Assembly: GCF_002161215.1 (NCBI RefSeq)
Contig: NZ_NFMB01000007.1
Location: 186,001 to 250,000, forward strand
Origin: Flavonifractor sp. An10
GTDB lineage: Bacteria > Bacillota > Clostridia > Oscillospirales > Oscillospiraceae
DNA: 64,000 nt
Direction: 5' to 3'
Position 1 is the stretch's first letter. Each line of letters begins with the position of its first letter. The position numbers and the translations under genes are program-made. Positions 1-10,456 of the stretch are shown in pieces. The notes under the pieces are model-generated. The model did not search any database and had not been told where the DNA came from. It saw only the letters and a list, made by a program, of their open reading frames with translations.

Positions 1-690
1 AAGGTTCTGGAGCACATGGTGGACTGCGTGCTCTACTTCGAGGGAGAGCAGCAGAACTCCTACCGCATCCTGCGGGCGGCCAAGAACCGCTTCGGCGCCA
101 CCAACGAGATCGGCGTGTTCGAGATGGCGGACTCCGGCCTCAGTGAGGTGCCCAATCCCTCGGAGATGCTGCTGTCCGGCCGACCCCAGGACACGCCGGG
201 TACCTGCGTCACCTGCGTGATGGAGGGGGTGCGGCCCGTGCTGGCGGAGGTGCAGGCCCTGCTGGCGCCCACCAGCTTCAACGTGCCCCGGCGCACCTCC
301 AACGGCTTCGACTTCAACCGGGCCAATCTGCTGCTGGCCGTGCTGGAGAAGCGGGGCGGGCTGCTGGTCAGCTCCTGCGACGCCTATATCAACGTCATCG
401 GCGGCCTGTTCCTGGACGAGCCCGCCGCCGATCTGGCTATGATCATCGCCCTGGCGTCCAGCTTCCGGGACAAGCCCGTGCCCGGCGATTTGGCCGCCAT
501 CGGCGAGGTGGGCCTCACCGGCGAACTGCGCTCGGTGAACGCCCTGGGCCAGCGGCTCAGCGAGGTGCGTCGGCTGGGCTTTACCAAGTGCCTGGTGCCG
601 GCCCGCACCGGAAGCAAGCTGGACGCGCCCGACGGGCTGCAGCTCATCCGGGTTCGCAATATCCGGGAGGCTCTGGCGGCGCTCCTGTAG
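1..690 (+). CDS. radA: DNA repair protein RadA (C-terminal part)
   Basis: The 3' end of radA runs in from before the window; 229 residues are visible and there is no start inside. RadA is a RecA-like ATPase that drives branch migration of recombination intermediates in the cytosol. What is visible is the end of the ATPase core (FEMADSGLSEV, then NPSEMLLSGRP, typical of RadA) followed by the Lon-protease-like C-terminal domain (NLLLAVLEKRGG, later IGEVGLTGELRSV). The domain ends normally at a TAG, so the 3' end is intact. The N-terminal zinc finger and Walker A lie outside the window. Identification rests on these family motifs and is secure. Confidence 0.95.
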   Translation, partial: KVLEHMVDCVLYFEGEQQNSYRILRAAKNRFGATNEIGVFEMADSGLSEVPNPSEMLLSGRPQDTPGTCVTCVMEGVRPVLAEVQALLAPTSFNVPRRTSNGFDFNRANLLLAVLEKRGGLLVSSCDAYINVIGGLFLDEPAADLAMIIALASSFRDKPVPGDLAAIGEVGLTGELRSVNALGQRLSEVRRLGFTKCLVPARTGSKLDAPDGLQLIRVRNIREALAALL

Positions 691-835
691 GATTCGGCCC
701 CGCCGGCGCGCGCCGGGGTACAAAATTCACGCAGGGCGACTCGGCGCTGGGCGCGCCGCTGGATGCGGCGCGTTCCAGCGTACAAACGCCGTCCTGTTGA
801 TAGACACACGCGCTGGTGCAGGCAATCAGGCTCAC
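644..835 (-). CDS. Small cysteine-rich protein, candidate
   Basis: A 63-residue reading frame starting at a GTG with GGAG nine bases upstream. Its N-terminal half carries four spaced cysteines in the pattern CTSAC, DGVCTLE and SPCVNF. This layout resembles short clostridial Cys proteins of the DUF1540-like kind, some of which carry the misleading database name hydroxymyristoyl-ACP dehydratase. The last ~15 codons overlap the 3' end of radA on the other strand, and the Pro/Gly-rich tail reads like non-native extension. The four-cysteine core suggests a small metal-binding protein. It could still be a chance frame in GC-rich DNA. Confidence 0.42.
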   Translation of the reverse strand: MSLIACTSACVYQQDGVCTLERAASSGAPSAESPCVNFVPRRAPAGPNPTGAPPEPPGYCEPG

Positions 836-866
836 CAGTTCCAACTCCAATCGAGAGGGGGGTATA

Positions 867-906
867 CCTCCAACTCAACAAAATAAAAATTTTGTTGAGT
901 TGGAGG
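867..906. repeat. Perfect 17-bp inverted repeat at recombinase start
   Basis: Arms 867-883 and 890-906 are exact reverse complements, separated by the 6-nt centre TAAAAA. The right arm ends in GGAGG, the ribosome binding site of the recombinase starting at 914, so in mRNA the stem would hide that site. The arm-6-arm geometry also matches tyrosine-recombinase core sites: 8 of 11 positions of the right arm from 890 match the E. coli dif XerD arm TTATGTTAAAT. A terminator role is less likely because no T-tract follows on either strand. Confidence 0.8.
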
Positions 907-913
907 CAGGGTT

Positions 914-1951
914 TTGCGCCACAACGACTATAAGCTGTCCGCCCCGCCGGTGCTGCGGGACTTTCTGGTCTACCACGAGACCATTCAGGGACATTCCAAG
1001 AAAACCGTGGACGAATACTACTTAGATCTGCGCAATTTCTTTCGTTACATCAAGATGGTCAAGGGCAAGGCGCCGCGCACGGCTGAGCTGGACGAGATCC
1101 CCATTGACGATCTGGATCTGGAGCTGGTCAGCTCAGTCACGCTGAGTGACGTCTACTCCTACATGAACTACCTGAGCCGTGACCGGGCCAAGCACGCCAA
1201 CAGCCCCTCCACCCGCTACGGCCTGGAGGCCACCGCCCGGGCCCGGAAAATTGCGGCGATCCGCTCGTTCTATAAGTATCTCACCAGCAAGGCAAAATTA
1301 CTCGGGGAAAATCCCATGCAGAATCTGGATTCCCCCCGGCTGAAAAAATCCCTGCCCCGGTATCTGAGCCTGGATGAGAGCATCCAGCTTCTGGAATCGG
1401 TGGACGAGCCCAACCAGGCCCGGGACTACTGTATTCTGACCCTGTTTCTCAACTGCGGGCTGCGGATTTCGGAGTTAGTTTCGTTAAACTTACAGGACGT
1501 CCGGGAGGAGCAGCTCCGGGTGCTGGGCAAGGGCAATAAGGAGCGGATGATCTTCCTCAACGAGGCCTGCCGGGACGCCCTGGACGACTGGCTGGAGGAG
1601 CGCAGCCACCAGGCCGCCGCCGATCCCAACGCCCTGTTTCTCAGCCGCTCCCACACCCGGGTGACCACCGCCGGAATCCACTATATGGTCAAGCAGCGGC
1701 TGAAAAAGGCGGGGCTGGATGCCTCCCTCTACTCCAGCCACAAGCTGCGGCACACGGCGGCCACCCTCATGCTCCAGAACGGCGTGGACGTGCGCACCCT
1801 CCAGGAGGTGCTGGGCCATGAAAACCTGAACACCACCCAGATCTACACCCACGTGGACAACGAGAATCTGCGCTCGGCGGCCAGGGCCAACCCGCTGGGC
1901 CGGGTCAAGGCCCGGAAAAAGCCCAAGCCCGCTTCGGCGGACGAGAATTGA
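914..1951 (+). CDS. XerC-like tyrosine recombinase
   Basis: A 345-residue tyrosine-family site-specific recombinase. The N-terminal SAM-like core-binding domain covers about residues 10-130. The catalytic domain shows the full set: Arg184 (CGLRISE), Lys206 (GKGNKER), His276-x-x-Arg279 (SHKLRH), His302 (LGHEN) and Tyr311 (TQIYTH). It is slightly longer than XerC/XerD (about 300) because of an insert near residues 50-100 and a basic C-terminal tail. The start is a TTG preceded by GGAGG at 902-906, inside a perfect palindrome. The nearby genes are housekeeping and no phage genes are present, so a resident XerC-type enzyme is more likely than a prophage integrase. A second recombinase, XerD, lies at 46.3-47.2 kb. 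Confidence 0.9.
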   Translation: MRHNDYKLSAPPVLRDFLVYHETIQGHSKKTVDEYYLDLRNFFRYIKMVKGKAPRTAELDEIPIDDLDLELVSSVTLSDVYSYMNYLSRDRAKHANSPSTRYGLEATARARKIAAIRSFYKYLTSKAKLLGENPMQNLDSPRLKKSLPRYLSLDESIQLLESVDEPNQARDYCILTLFLNCGLRISELVSLNLQDVREEQLRVLGKGNKERMIFLNEACRDALDDWLEERSHQAAADPNALFLSRSHTRVTTAGIHYMVKQRLKKAGLDASLYSSHKLRHTAATLMLQNGVDVRTLQEVLGHENLNTTQIYTHVDNENLRSAARANPLGRVKARKKPKPASADEN

Positions 1952-1965
1952 GGACATACTGCCGG

Positions 1966-2562
1966 CTATTCCCTCTGCCGGCCAAACCAGAACGGCGGGC
2001 GGAGCCAGTTCCAGAGCGGAGGCCGCTCCGGACGGGGCGGCGGAGCCTCTTCCCCGCCGGTCTCCTGATAGGCGCCCAGAATATGGAGGAAGCGGATCTC
2101 CTGGAACTCATAGGTGCTGAGGGGCCGCCAGTCGGCGTCGTAGGAGTGGGCGGCAATCAGGGTGTTCTCCAGGGTGGCCGGGCTGCCGATGGACACCACC
2201 ACCGGCGTATGGCCGAACACGTCCTTGTTGAAGCGGAGCTGGGCAAAATCCCCCGGCTCCAGCTGTTCCAGCTCCGCGGAAATACCGAACGGGCCGGGGC
2301 TGGACTCTGAGCGGGTGATAAAATTGAAGAAATACTCCACCCCCGTCCAAGCTGGCGCCTTGTCGTTGGCGTCCCGGTAGAACCAGCCGTACACCGGGTC
2401 GAAGTTCATCACGCCGGTGCCGGCGTAGAGACACTGGGAGGCGAAATTGGTGCAGTCACCGCCGATCTCCTCATAGTCGTAGTAGTTCGGATTCCGGCTG
2501 TAGGCCCATTGGTGGGCGTAGTCCACCGCGGCCTGGCGGTCATAGGGCATCTGTTCCAGCAC
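1966..2562 (-). CDS. Amidase-domain protein (Amidase_6-like)
   Basis: A 198-residue protein resembling the putative amidase domain PF12671, a papain-like fold. Visible hallmarks are YDRQAAVDYAHQWA near the N-terminus, then GGDCTNFASQCLYAG with the likely nucleophile Cys, and GHTPVVVSIG with a probable catalytic His. No signal peptide is seen in this start model. The GTG at 2562 is chosen because AAAGGGGAG lies just upstream; the longer frame to 2622 would run into the ligA terminator. In clostridia such proteins are thought to act on peptide or wall substrates, but the substrate is unknown here. It lies downstream of ligA, separated by a strong terminator. Confidence 0.75.
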   Translation of the reverse strand: MLEQMPYDRQAAVDYAHQWAYSRNPNYYDYEEIGGDCTNFASQCLYAGTGVMNFDPVYGWFYRDANDKAPAWTGVEYFFNFITRSESSPGPFGISAELEQLEPGDFAQLRFNKDVFGHTPVVVSIGSPATLENTLIAAHSYDADWRPLSTYEFQEIRFLHILGAYQETGGEEAPPPRPERPPLWNWLRPPFWFGRQRE

Positions 2563-2604
2563 GGCCCTCTCCCCTTTCTCCCGCCATCCTATTCCGGGAA
2601 ACAG

Positions 2605-2637
2605 AAAAGCGTCCCAGCCCACGGCTGGGACGCTTTT
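2605..2637 (-). terminator. ligA terminator
   Basis: A 15-bp perfect stem with a 3-nt loop; the A and T tracts at the ends make it a good intrinsic terminator. It lies just after the ligA stop codon. Confidence 0.9.
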
Positions 2638-2643
2638 GTATGC

Positions 2644-5257
<2,614 letters not shown>

Positions 5258-5337
5258 CACTTTACCCCTTTCCGTCGATATGTGCCCATCATACCACGGA
5301 AATGCCAAGGATGTTTTACGGTTTTCTTACAGATCTC

Positions 5338-6024
5338 TTACGGGCTCCCCGGCAGCTCCAGATAGGCGTCCGGCACCTGGCCCACCAGAAGGGTCTCCGC
5401 CGCGCACACCTGGGCCTCCACGGCGGTGTCCACCGTGCCGCCGGGGATCAGCAGGGTGCACTCCACCCGCACATTCAGCATGATCCGGTGGAGGGTCTGG
5501 TTGATCCCCGCCGAGGTAAAGACGTTTTCAAAGTCTGCCGTGGGCACGGCGGCGGTGAGCACCCGCACCGGCAGCACCGGCCCCAGGTCGGAGGCGGTGG
5601 CGAAGCCGGTGAGGCTGCCCAGGGGGACGCCCAGCTCCTGGCTGTCAAGCTGTTCCACTTGTGCAAGTACTTTGCCCAGGATTTCCGTCCGCAGGGCATT
5701 GAGCTGTGCGGTGTTGGCGGCCAGGACGCTCACCTGCCCGGCGGCGTCCTTCTCCAGGGTGACCAAGTCGCTGTAGGAGATGGCCTCGCTGGTGAGGGTG
5801 CCGTCCACCGCGTCGTTGACGATGCGGGTGACGGCGTTCTCCACCCTGGCCTGGGCCAGCGCCGTGAGGGTGGGCCGCAGGGCGGAGTCAATCAGGAAGA
5901 TGACCGCCAGGGCCAGCCCCACCCCGATTACCAGGGGGAGCAGCCGCCCCCTTCCCCGCTCCGGCCTTGGCCCCCGGCGGCGGGGCGTCCGCAGCCAGGG
6001 GCGGATTCTCGGCCTGCCGCGCAT
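5338..6024 (-). CDS. yunB: Sporulation protein YunB
   Basis: A 228-residue protein matching YunB, a sigma-E-dependent sporulation protein of Bacillus. A basic N-terminus (about 25 residues rich in Arg/Pro) is followed by one membrane helix at about 28-47 (LLPLVIGVGLALAVIFLIDS), and the rest is predicted outside the membrane. Family-typical stretches include IVNDAVDGTL, GVPLGSLTG and RVECTLLIPG. It is the last gene of a minus-strand run that begins with the M42 peptidases. Its exact function is not known; in Bacillus it is needed for efficient spore formation. Confidence 0.88.
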   Translation of the reverse strand: MRGRPRIRPWLRTPRRRGPRPERGRGRLLPLVIGVGLALAVIFLIDSALRPTLTALAQARVENAVTRIVNDAVDGTLTSEAISYSDLVTLEKDAAGQVSVLAANTAQLNALRTEILGKVLAQVEQLDSQELGVPLGSLTGFATASDLGPVLPVRVLTAAVPTADFENVFTSAGINQTLHRIMLNVRVECTLLIPGGTVDTAVEAQVCAAETLLVGQVPDAYLELPGSP

Positions 6025-6067
6025 GGCCTCACCTCCCGGTTGAAGCCTATGCAGAAAACGGCCTGCC

Positions 6068-7318
6068 CTATTCCCCGCGCAGAAGCTCCTCCACCGCCAG
6101 CATGACGCCGGCCTTGCCGCTCTCGTAGGTAAGGCCGCCCTGGAGGTAGGCGGTGTAGGGCTCCCGCATGGGCGCGTCGCAGGACAGCTCGATGGAGGCC
6201 CCCTGGATGAAGGCGCCGGCGGCCATGATCACCTGGCAGTCGTAGCCCGGCATGTCCCAGGGCTCCGGGGTCACGTAGGAGTCCACCGGGGCGCCGAACT
6301 GGATGCCCTTGCAGAACTTCTTCAGGGGCTCCGGCGCGCCGAAGTGGATCATCTGGATGATATCGTGGCGCACCGCGTCGGAGGTGGGCTCGGTCTGGTA
6401 GCCCAGCAGCTCCATGATCCGGGCGGCAAACACCGCCGTCTTTACCGCCTGGGCGGTAGTATGAGGGGCAAGGAAAAGTCCTTGGTAGAGGCTGCGGTTG
6501 GCCCCAAAGGTGGAGCCGCACTCCTTACCGATGCCGGGGGTGGTGAGCCGCATGGCGGCCCCCTCCACCAGGTCGTACCGCCCGGCGATGTAGCCGCCGG
6601 TGGGGGCCAGGCCGCCGCCGGGGTTCTTGATCAGGGAGCCCACCACCAGGTCGGCCCCCACCTGGGTGGGCTCGATGGTCTCCACAAACTCGCCGTAGCA
6701 GTTGTCCACCAGGATGGCGGCGTTCGGATTGTTTTCCCGCACCACCCGGCACAGCTCCCCGATCTCCGACACCGACAGAGACGACCGGGTGGAGTAGCCC
6801 TTGGAGCGCTGGATCAGCACCGCTCTGACCCGGGGGTTTTTCACCGCCTCCGCCAGGCCGGCGGGGTCAGGCGCATTGTCAAGCAGTTCCACTTGCTGAT
6901 ACTCGATTCCGTAGCTTTTCAGGGAGCCGGGGCCCTTGTCCACCACGCCGATCACGCCCAGCATGGTGTCGTAGGGGGCCCCCACGGCGGACACCAGGAT
7001 GTCGCCGGGCTTCAGGGCCCCGAACAGGGCGCAGGAGATGGCGTGGGTGCCGTTGACGAACTGCACCCGCACCAGGGCGTCCTCGGTGCCGAAGATGTCG
7101 GCGTAGATCTGATCCAGGGTGTCCCGGCCCAGATCGTCGTAGCCGTAGCCGGTGGTGCCTGCGAAGTGGGCCTCCGCCACCCGGTGCTTCTGGAAGGCCG
7201 CCAGCACCTTGCGGGTGTTCTCCTCCGCAATGGCGTCAATGCGGCCGAACTGCTCGGCCAGCTCCGCCTGGGCCTGGGCGGCCAGGGCCAAAACTTTGTC
7301 GCTTATCTGTAAAGGCAT
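6068..7318 (-). CDS. Methionine gamma-lyase-like PLP enzyme
   Basis: A 416-residue PLP-dependent fold-type I enzyme of PF06838, often labelled aluminium resistance protein or methionine gamma-lyase family protein (YnbB in Bacillus). Hallmarks are AGTTGYGYDDLGRD, FVNGTHAISCALFG in the PLP phosphate site, ILVDNCYGEF with the pyridine-binding Asp, and VGSLIKNPGGGLAPTGGYIAG with the Schiff-base Lys. The family is expected to act on sulfur amino acids, but its true substrate is not settled. It sits 36 bases after the last M42 gene and is probably in the same transcript, so a role in amino acid salvage after peptide hydrolysis is possible (inference). Confidence 0.9.
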   Translation of the reverse strand: MPLQISDKVLALAAQAQAELAEQFGRIDAIAEENTRKVLAAFQKHRVAEAHFAGTTGYGYDDLGRDTLDQIYADIFGTEDALVRVQFVNGTHAISCALFGALKPGDILVSAVGAPYDTMLGVIGVVDKGPGSLKSYGIEYQQVELLDNAPDPAGLAEAVKNPRVRAVLIQRSKGYSTRSSLSVSEIGELCRVVRENNPNAAILVDNCYGEFVETIEPTQVGADLVVGSLIKNPGGGLAPTGGYIAGRYDLVEGAAMRLTTPGIGKECGSTFGANRSLYQGLFLAPHTTAQAVKTAVFAARIMELLGYQTEPTSDAVRHDIIQMIHFGAPEPLKKFCKGIQFGAPVDSYVTPEPWDMPGYDCQVIMAAGAFIQGASIELSCDAPMREPYTAYLQGGLTYESGKAGVMLAVEELLRGE

Positions 7319-7354
7319 TTCCTGTTACACACTTTCTTATCTCTGTATTTTTTG

Positions 7355-8350
7355 TCAGTCCAGCCTAGCCTGGGCGAAGGCGGCCACCAGGGCGGCGCAG
7401 GCCTCGATGTCCCCCGCGTCCGCCATCTCCAGCGGGGTGTGGACGTAGCGGGTGGGGATGGAGATGCCGCCGGTGTACACGCCGGCCCGGCTCTGGTGGA
7501 TGGCTCCGGCGTCGGTGCCGCCGAAGCGCAGGATGTCCTTCTGACAGGGGATCTGCCCCTCCTGGGCCAGCTTCTCCAGCCTGGCCACCACCGACGGGTG
7601 GCAGATTACGGAGCTGTCCATCACCTTGATGGCAGCCCCCTTCCCCGCCGAGCTGCTGCACTCGTGGGGGGCGGAGGGGATATCGTCGGAGTCGGTGACG
7701 TCCACGGCGATGCCGTAGTCCGGCTCCACCCCGTAGGCCGCCGTCTTGGCGCCCCGAAGCCCCACCTCCTCCTGGACAGTGAAGGCAAAGGTCAGGTCGT
7801 TGTCCGTCTCCCCCAGCCGCTCCATGGCCATGAGGAGCACCACGCAGGCAATCCGGTCGTCCAGGTAGGGGGAGAAGATCCGGCTTCCGCTCTGGAAGGC
7901 GGCGGTGTCGTAGACCGCCACATCCCCCACCTGCACCATAGACCTGGCCTCTTTCTCGTCCCTGGCGCCAATGTCCACGTACAGGTGCTCCAGCTTCATC
8001 TCCTTGGCCTCCACCTTGCCCTCCAGGGCCACCACGCCTTTGACGCCGTTGGCAAACCGGACGGGGGCGCCCAGCACCTCGTGGGCGGACAGGCCGCCTA
8101 CCGGGCCGAAGCGGAGGAAGCCGTGCTCGTCAATGTGGGTGATGATCAGCCCGATGGAGTCCATGTGGGCCGCAAAGAGCACCTTGGGCCCCTTCCCCTT
8201 CTTGCGGCAGAGCAGATTGCCCAGGGTGTCCACCGCACACTCGTCCACATAGGGCGCGGCGATTTTGCGGATGGCCTCGGCCACCGCCCCCTCCTGCCCG
8301 GAGGGGCCAAAGCAGGCGTTCAGCGCCCGCAGGGTCTCTAAAATCTCCAT
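7355..8350 (-). CDS. M42 family aminopeptidase (third of three)
   Basis: A 331-residue M42 metallopeptidase, a TET/glutamyl-aminopeptidase type usually forming dodecamers in the cytosol that trim short peptides. The metal ligands are complete: AAHMDSIGL (His), PYLDDRIAC (bridging Asp), QEEVGLRGA (catalytic and ligand Glu), AVDVTDSDD (Asp) and YVHTPLEM (His). The ATG at 8350 has GGAG eight bases upstream; a GTG at 8359 overlapping the previous stop codon is possible but has no room for a ribosome site. It is the third tandem M42 paralogue in a run with nearly no spacing. Confidence 0.93.
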   Translation of the reverse strand: MEILETLRALNACFGPSGQEGAVAEAIRKIAAPYVDECAVDTLGNLLCRKKGKGPKVLFAAHMDSIGLIITHIDEHGFLRFGPVGGLSAHEVLGAPVRFANGVKGVVALEGKVEAKEMKLEHLYVDIGARDEKEARSMVQVGDVAVYDTAAFQSGSRIFSPYLDDRIACVVLLMAMERLGETDNDLTFAFTVQEEVGLRGAKTAAYGVEPDYGIAVDVTDSDDIPSAPHECSSSAGKGAAIKVMDSSVICHPSVVARLEKLAQEGQIPCQKDILRFGGTDAGAIHQSRAGVYTGGISIPTRYVHTPLEMADAGDIEACAALVAAFAQARLD

Positions 8351-8355
8351 GTGAT

Positions 8356-9381
8356 TCACTCCTTTTCCGCCAGATCGCTGAGGAAGGCCCGGGTCAGGGC
8401 CAGCATACCGTCCACGTCTCCCAGGGAGACCAGCCCCGAGGGGGTGTGGTGGTAGCGCACCGGCACCGACAGCATGGCCGTCCGCACACCGGCCTTGGTG
8501 CGCTGGAGGGCGGCGGCGTCCGTCCTGCCGGGGATGCTGCCGCTGGTCTGCCAGAGGATAGTTTCCCGCTCGGCCAGAGTTCGCAGCCGTTCAAACAGGC
8601 CCCGGTCGGCAATGGAACCCTTGTCCATCACGGGCAGGACGACGCCCTTCCCCGGGGTGCAGCTCCGCTTGTGGGCGGGCACGCCGGGGGCGTCCGCCGT
8701 GTCGGCCCCGTCCAGCACCAGGGCGATCTCCGGGGTGACGGAGAAGCCCGCGCCGAAGGCGCCCCGGTTGCCCACCTCCTCCTGGGCGGTAAAGACAAAG
8801 GTGCAGTCCAGGGGCAGTTCCTCTTTCAGAAGGGTCAGCAGGACGGCGCACCCCACCCGGCTGCCCAGGGCCTTGCCCTGGAACAGGCCGCTGCCAAATT
8901 CCCCGGCGGTGGAGTCAAAGGCCGCCACATCCCCCAGAGACACCAGGGCCTCCGCCCCGGCCTTGTCTTTGGCGCCGATGTCGATATAGAACTCGTCCAG
9001 TTTGGGAACGGACTTCTCCTCCTCCCGGCTCACCAGGTGGTAGGCCTTGAGCCCCACCACGCCGGGGATGCCCTTGGGGCCCACCCGCACCGGCTTGCCC
9101 AGAAGCACCCGGCGGTCAAGAGAGCCCACGGCGTCAAATTTCAGATACCCCTCGTCGGTGATGCGGCGCACCATGAGCCCCACCTCATCCATGTGGGCGC
9201 ACAGCATGACCTTGTTGCCCGTGGGCTTTTTCCCCCTCTTGGACACGATCAGGCTGCCCAGGGTATCCACCCGAAGAGTGTCGGCATCAGGCTTGGCCTC
9301 CGCGTACAGGTAGTCCCGCACGGCGTCCTCCCAGCTGGACACGCCGTCCAGAGCGCAGAGGGTTTTCAGCAGCTCCTTCAC
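8356..9381 (-). CDS. M42 family peptidase paralogue with altered metal motif
   Basis: A 341-residue member of the same M42 family, starting at a GTG that overlaps the previous stop codon by four bases and has GGAGG seven bases upstream. It keeps AHMDEVGLM, AQEEVGNRG and YHHTPSG. The conserved LDDR motif, which supplies the bridging metal-ligand Asp in this family, reads LGSR (residues near ALGSRVGCAVL). The later Asp is kept as VLDGADT. The protein may therefore bind metal differently, be inactive, or serve as a subunit of a mixed assembly with its two neighbours. The reading frame is intact, so it is not a plain pseudogene. Confidence 0.9.
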   Translation of the reverse strand: MKELLKTLCALDGVSSWEDAVRDYLYAEAKPDADTLRVDTLGSLIVSKRGKKPTGNKVMLCAHMDEVGLMVRRITDEGYLKFDAVGSLDRRVLLGKPVRVGPKGIPGVVGLKAYHLVSREEEKSVPKLDEFYIDIGAKDKAGAEALVSLGDVAAFDSTAGEFGSGLFQGKALGSRVGCAVLLTLLKEELPLDCTFVFTAQEEVGNRGAFGAGFSVTPEIALVLDGADTADAPGVPAHKRSCTPGKGVVLPVMDKGSIADRGLFERLRTLAERETILWQTSGSIPGRTDAAALQRTKAGVRTAMLSVPVRYHHTPSGLVSLGDVDGMLALTRAFLSDLAEKE

Positions 9382-10391
9382 CGTACCGCCTCCTTCCCCA
9401 GATGCTCTACAAAGGCGGCCAGCAGCTGGGCCACCCCCTCCATATCGGCTAGGGATAGGGTCTCCACCGGCGTGTGCATATACTTCAGGGGCAGGGACAG
9501 CACCGAGGTGGCCACCCCCTCCCTGCTGATCTGCATCTCCCAGCCGTTGGTGCCCGTGTGACCGGACATGATCTCCAGCTGATAGGGGATGCTGTGTTCC
9601 CTGGCCTTGGCGATCATCCGCTCCGTCATCCACCGGGTCATGTTGGGCCCCACGCCGATGGCGGGGCCGCCGCCCAGCGCAAAGGTCTTGTCCGCCGGGC
9701 CGTCGGGGGTCTTGCCGTGGGTCACGTCCACCGCCACGCAGAAGTCGGGGGCCACGGCCCAGGTGCCCACCACGGCGCCCGCGCCGGACACCTCCTCCCG
9801 GGTGGAGCCCAGGATATGGAGCTCCACATCCAGCTCCTTGTCACGCAGCAGCTCCGCCGCCCGCAGGAGGGTAACGAAGCAGGCCCGGTCGTCCATGGAC
9901 TTGCCGCACATCTGCTCCTCCCCCAGGGGGAAGCAGCCCGCCCGGTACACCATGGGGGTGCCGACGGGTACGGCCCTCTCCGCCTCCTCCTGGGACAAAC
10001 CCACGTCCACATACAGCTCGTTCAGGGGCACGCTCTTGTCCTCGTCGCCCCCCGCCGGGCAGGCCACCAGCCCCCGCAGGGGCGGGTCGGTGAGCACCAT
10101 CAGCTCCCGGCCGGGCAGCATCCGGGGATCCACCCCGCCGATGCTGCGGAAGCGGAGGAAGCCGTCCTCCACGCCGGTGACAATCAGGCCGATCTCGTCC
10201 AGGTGGGCGTCCAGCAGCAGCTTGGGGGCGCCGGGGGTCTTGCTGCGGCGCACACCAAGAACGTTGCCCATGCGGTCGATGGACACCTCGTCCACCAGGG
10301 GGCGGAGCAGCTCCGCCGCCACGGCCGCCGCAGGGCCCTCAAACCCGGAGGGGGCGGTGCAGGTGCACAGCCGCTCCAGGGCTTGCCTCAT
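9378..10391 (-). CDS. M42 family aminopeptidase (first of three)
   Basis: A 337-residue M42 metallopeptidase, first gene of the tandem trio. Ligand motifs are complete: LDAHLDEIGL, SMDDRACFV, STREEVSGAGA, AVDVTHGKT and YMHTPVET. The ATG at 10391 gives the N-terminus MRQALERL, in register with the two paralogues. A TTG two codons upstream (10397) has a better-placed AAAGGA and is an alternative. It follows murD by about 65 bases that hold a GC-rich stem-loop, so the trio is either read through from murD or has its own weak promoter in that gap. Confidence 0.92.
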   Translation of the reverse strand: MRQALERLCTCTAPSGFEGPAAAVAAELLRPLVDEVSIDRMGNVLGVRRSKTPGAPKLLLDAHLDEIGLIVTGVEDGFLRFRSIGGVDPRMLPGRELMVLTDPPLRGLVACPAGGDEDKSVPLNELYVDVGLSQEEAERAVPVGTPMVYRAGCFPLGEEQMCGKSMDDRACFVTLLRAAELLRDKELDVELHILGSTREEVSGAGAVVGTWAVAPDFCVAVDVTHGKTPDGPADKTFALGGGPAIGVGPNMTRWMTERMIAKAREHSIPYQLEIMSGHTGTNGWEMQISREGVATSVLSLPLKYMHTPVETLSLADMEGVAQLLAAFVEHLGKEAVR

Positions 10392-10426
10392 ATCCAAATC
10401 CCATCATCCTTTCCGCCCGGAAAAGG

Positions 10427-10452
10427 CCGGGGCCGGGAAATCCCGGCCCCGG
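10427..10452 (-). terminator. Stem-loop after murD
   Basis: A 12-bp perfect GC-rich stem with an AA loop, followed in the murD direction by GGCC and a short TTTT. Probably a partial terminator between murD and the M42 genes. Confidence 0.6.
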
Positions 10453-10456
10453 AGCC

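Noticed and set aside
867-906. Intrinsic terminator after radA
   Set aside because: The stem is strong but lacks a T-tract on either side and contains the ribosome site of the next gene.
914-1951. Phage or integrative-element integrase
   Set aside because: No phage, transfer or attachment-site genes nearby; neighbours are radA and housekeeping genes, so a resident XerC-type role fits better.
10427-10452. Part of a larger repeat family around murD
   Set aside because: A single GC-rich stem at a gene end is sufficiently explained as a terminator.
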